From: Bowmanella sp. JS7-9
GTDB taxonomy: Bacteria > Pseudomonadota > Gammaproteobacteria > Enterobacterales > Alteromonadaceae
Assembly: GCF_004329715.1 (NCBI RefSeq)
Contig: NZ_JXSY01000005.1
Location: 248,001-312,000 of the forward strand
DNA: 64,000 bases
Direction of reading: 5' to 3'
Positions within the stretch are counted from its first letter, which is position 1; each line of letters opens with the position of its first letter. Below the pieces are notes generated by a model. It worked only from the letters and a program-made list of their open reading frames with translations. It had not been told where the DNA came from and ran no database searches. Positions 63,380 through 64,000 of this stretch are shown piece by piece. Both the position numbers and the translations under genes were made by a program.

Positions 63380-63910
63380 CTATTGCATTACAAAGCCAGT
63401 GAATAACACTTTTTCCACCACTTCACTGCCAGTGATATCTTTCATCGTCGATTTGACATCACGCAGCGCCTGATCGCGCAGCGCCACTTTACCGGCCTCA
63501 GTCACCAAATCATCAGCGTTGCTACTACTGAATGCACTGACAAGCGCCCCTTCGATTGAAGGAATATGCAGCTTAGCCAGTTCTTCGTTTTCAATACCGC
63601 GAACCATCAACTGCACCCGGATTTCAACCACCCGACCGCGGCTGGTGCCTGGCACATTAAAGGTAAAAGGACGAGGCATTTGCACATACATGGCGGTACC
63701 TTTTTCCACCGATACATTTTCGGCTGGCGCGGCTGGCGCACCATCCGCCGGCATTGCGCCACCTTCCATCATCGGCGGTGGCTCCTCACCACCTAATAAA
63801 AAGAATGCACCGGCACCCGCACCGAGTAACACCACCACCGCAATGATGATGATCATTAACTTGCCTTTCTTTTTACCTTCTTCAGGTGCGTCTTCTGGTA
63901 CTTCTGCCAT
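63380..63910 (-). CDS. fliL: flagellar basal-body associated protein FliL
   Basis: 176 residues from the ATG at 63910 (a GTG two codons earlier is open). A charged N terminus, one membrane helix (LMIIIIAVVVLLGAGAGAFFLL), a Pro/Met/Ala-rich linker and the periplasmic SPFH-like FliL domain (YVQMPRPFTFNV, FSSSNADDLVTEAGKVALRDQALRDV). It supports stator function. The 84 bases from here to the window end hold no start of another gene; fliK would be expected beyond. Confidence 0.94.
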   Translation of the reverse strand: MAEVPEDAPEEGKKKGKLMIIIIAVVVLLGAGAGAFFLLGGEEPPPMMEGGAMPADGAPAAPAENVSVEKGTAMYVQMPRPFTFNVPGTSRGRVVEIRVQLMVRGIENEELAKLHIPSIEGALVSAFSSSNADDLVTEAGKVALRDQALRDVKSTMKDITGSEVVEKVLFTGFVMQ

Positions 63911-64000
63911 CTTCACTTCTCACATAACGAATTTGTCAGCCCGCCACCTGCTTTGAGGCAACGCTTAACCTGTATTTAGACAAAATAGTCTATCACGCCA

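Overview
The window is about 64 kb of a gammaproteobacterial chromosome. Gene content and order point to the Alteromonadales (Alteromonadaceae-like): tig-clpP-clpX-lon-hupB-ppiD; pspABC divergent from pspF-sapABCDF; a TyrR-linked phenylalanine/tyrosine catabolic block; a full ccmABCDEFGHI cytochrome c maturation operon; and a polar-flagellum/chemotaxis cluster with flhF, flhG, parC and parP. The genus is an inference; there is no 16S gene in the window. Nearly all genes are ordinary core genes. The exception is an AT-rich accessory island at about 7.05-9.95 kb.

Layout. 1-6.5 kb: end of a GNAT gene, a periplasmic binding protein, a FabH-like ketoacyl synthase, a MoxR/VWA/RDD gene set, a DUF2937 protein and an SRPBCC protein. 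6.7-9.95 kb: a small membrane-anchored protein; a 625-bp hairpin-rich element bounded by 23-bp inverted repeats; then an array of integron-type gene cassettes without an integrase. The array has two complete attC sites, a truncated third, and three same-strand genes of unknown function. It sits between two near-identical terminator hairpins. 9.97-17 kb: hpd-hmgA-fahA-maiA, tyrR and phhAB. These degrade phenylalanine through tyrosine and homogentisate to fumarate and acetoacetate. TyrR-type operators lie before hpd and before phhA. 17.1-25.1 kb: the phage-shock genes and sapABCDF. 25.2-33.6 kb: ppiD, hupB, lon, clpX, clpP and tig, with a heat-shock-type promoter before lon. 33.8-34.4 kb: four tRNA genes (Pro, Arg, His, Pro in transcription order) behind a strong promoter. 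34.5-37.2 kb: folD, a WbpP-type UDP-sugar epimerase and mlaA. 37.2-44.1 kb: the ccm operon on the minus strand. 44.2-46.4 kb: a plus-strand FliK-like/FlhB-like pair. 46.4-64 kb: a long minus-strand run from fliL through the export gate, flhAFG, fliA, cheYZAB, parC, parP, cheW and a DUF2802 protein.

How it works together. fliL-M-N-O-P-Q-R and flhB-A build the switch and export gate. FlhF and FlhG set flagellar position and number. FliA is the late flagellar sigma factor. CheA/W/Y/Z/B form the signalling core, and ParC/ParP should hold the arrays at the pole. A well-formed sigma-54 -24/-12 element precedes flhA. The catabolic block is a TyrR regulon with its own regulator in the middle.

The best candidate for something not previously described is the integrase-less cassette array, with its three unrecognised proteins and the adjoining inverted-repeat element. 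I found no CRISPR array, prophage, transposase gene or complete defence system.
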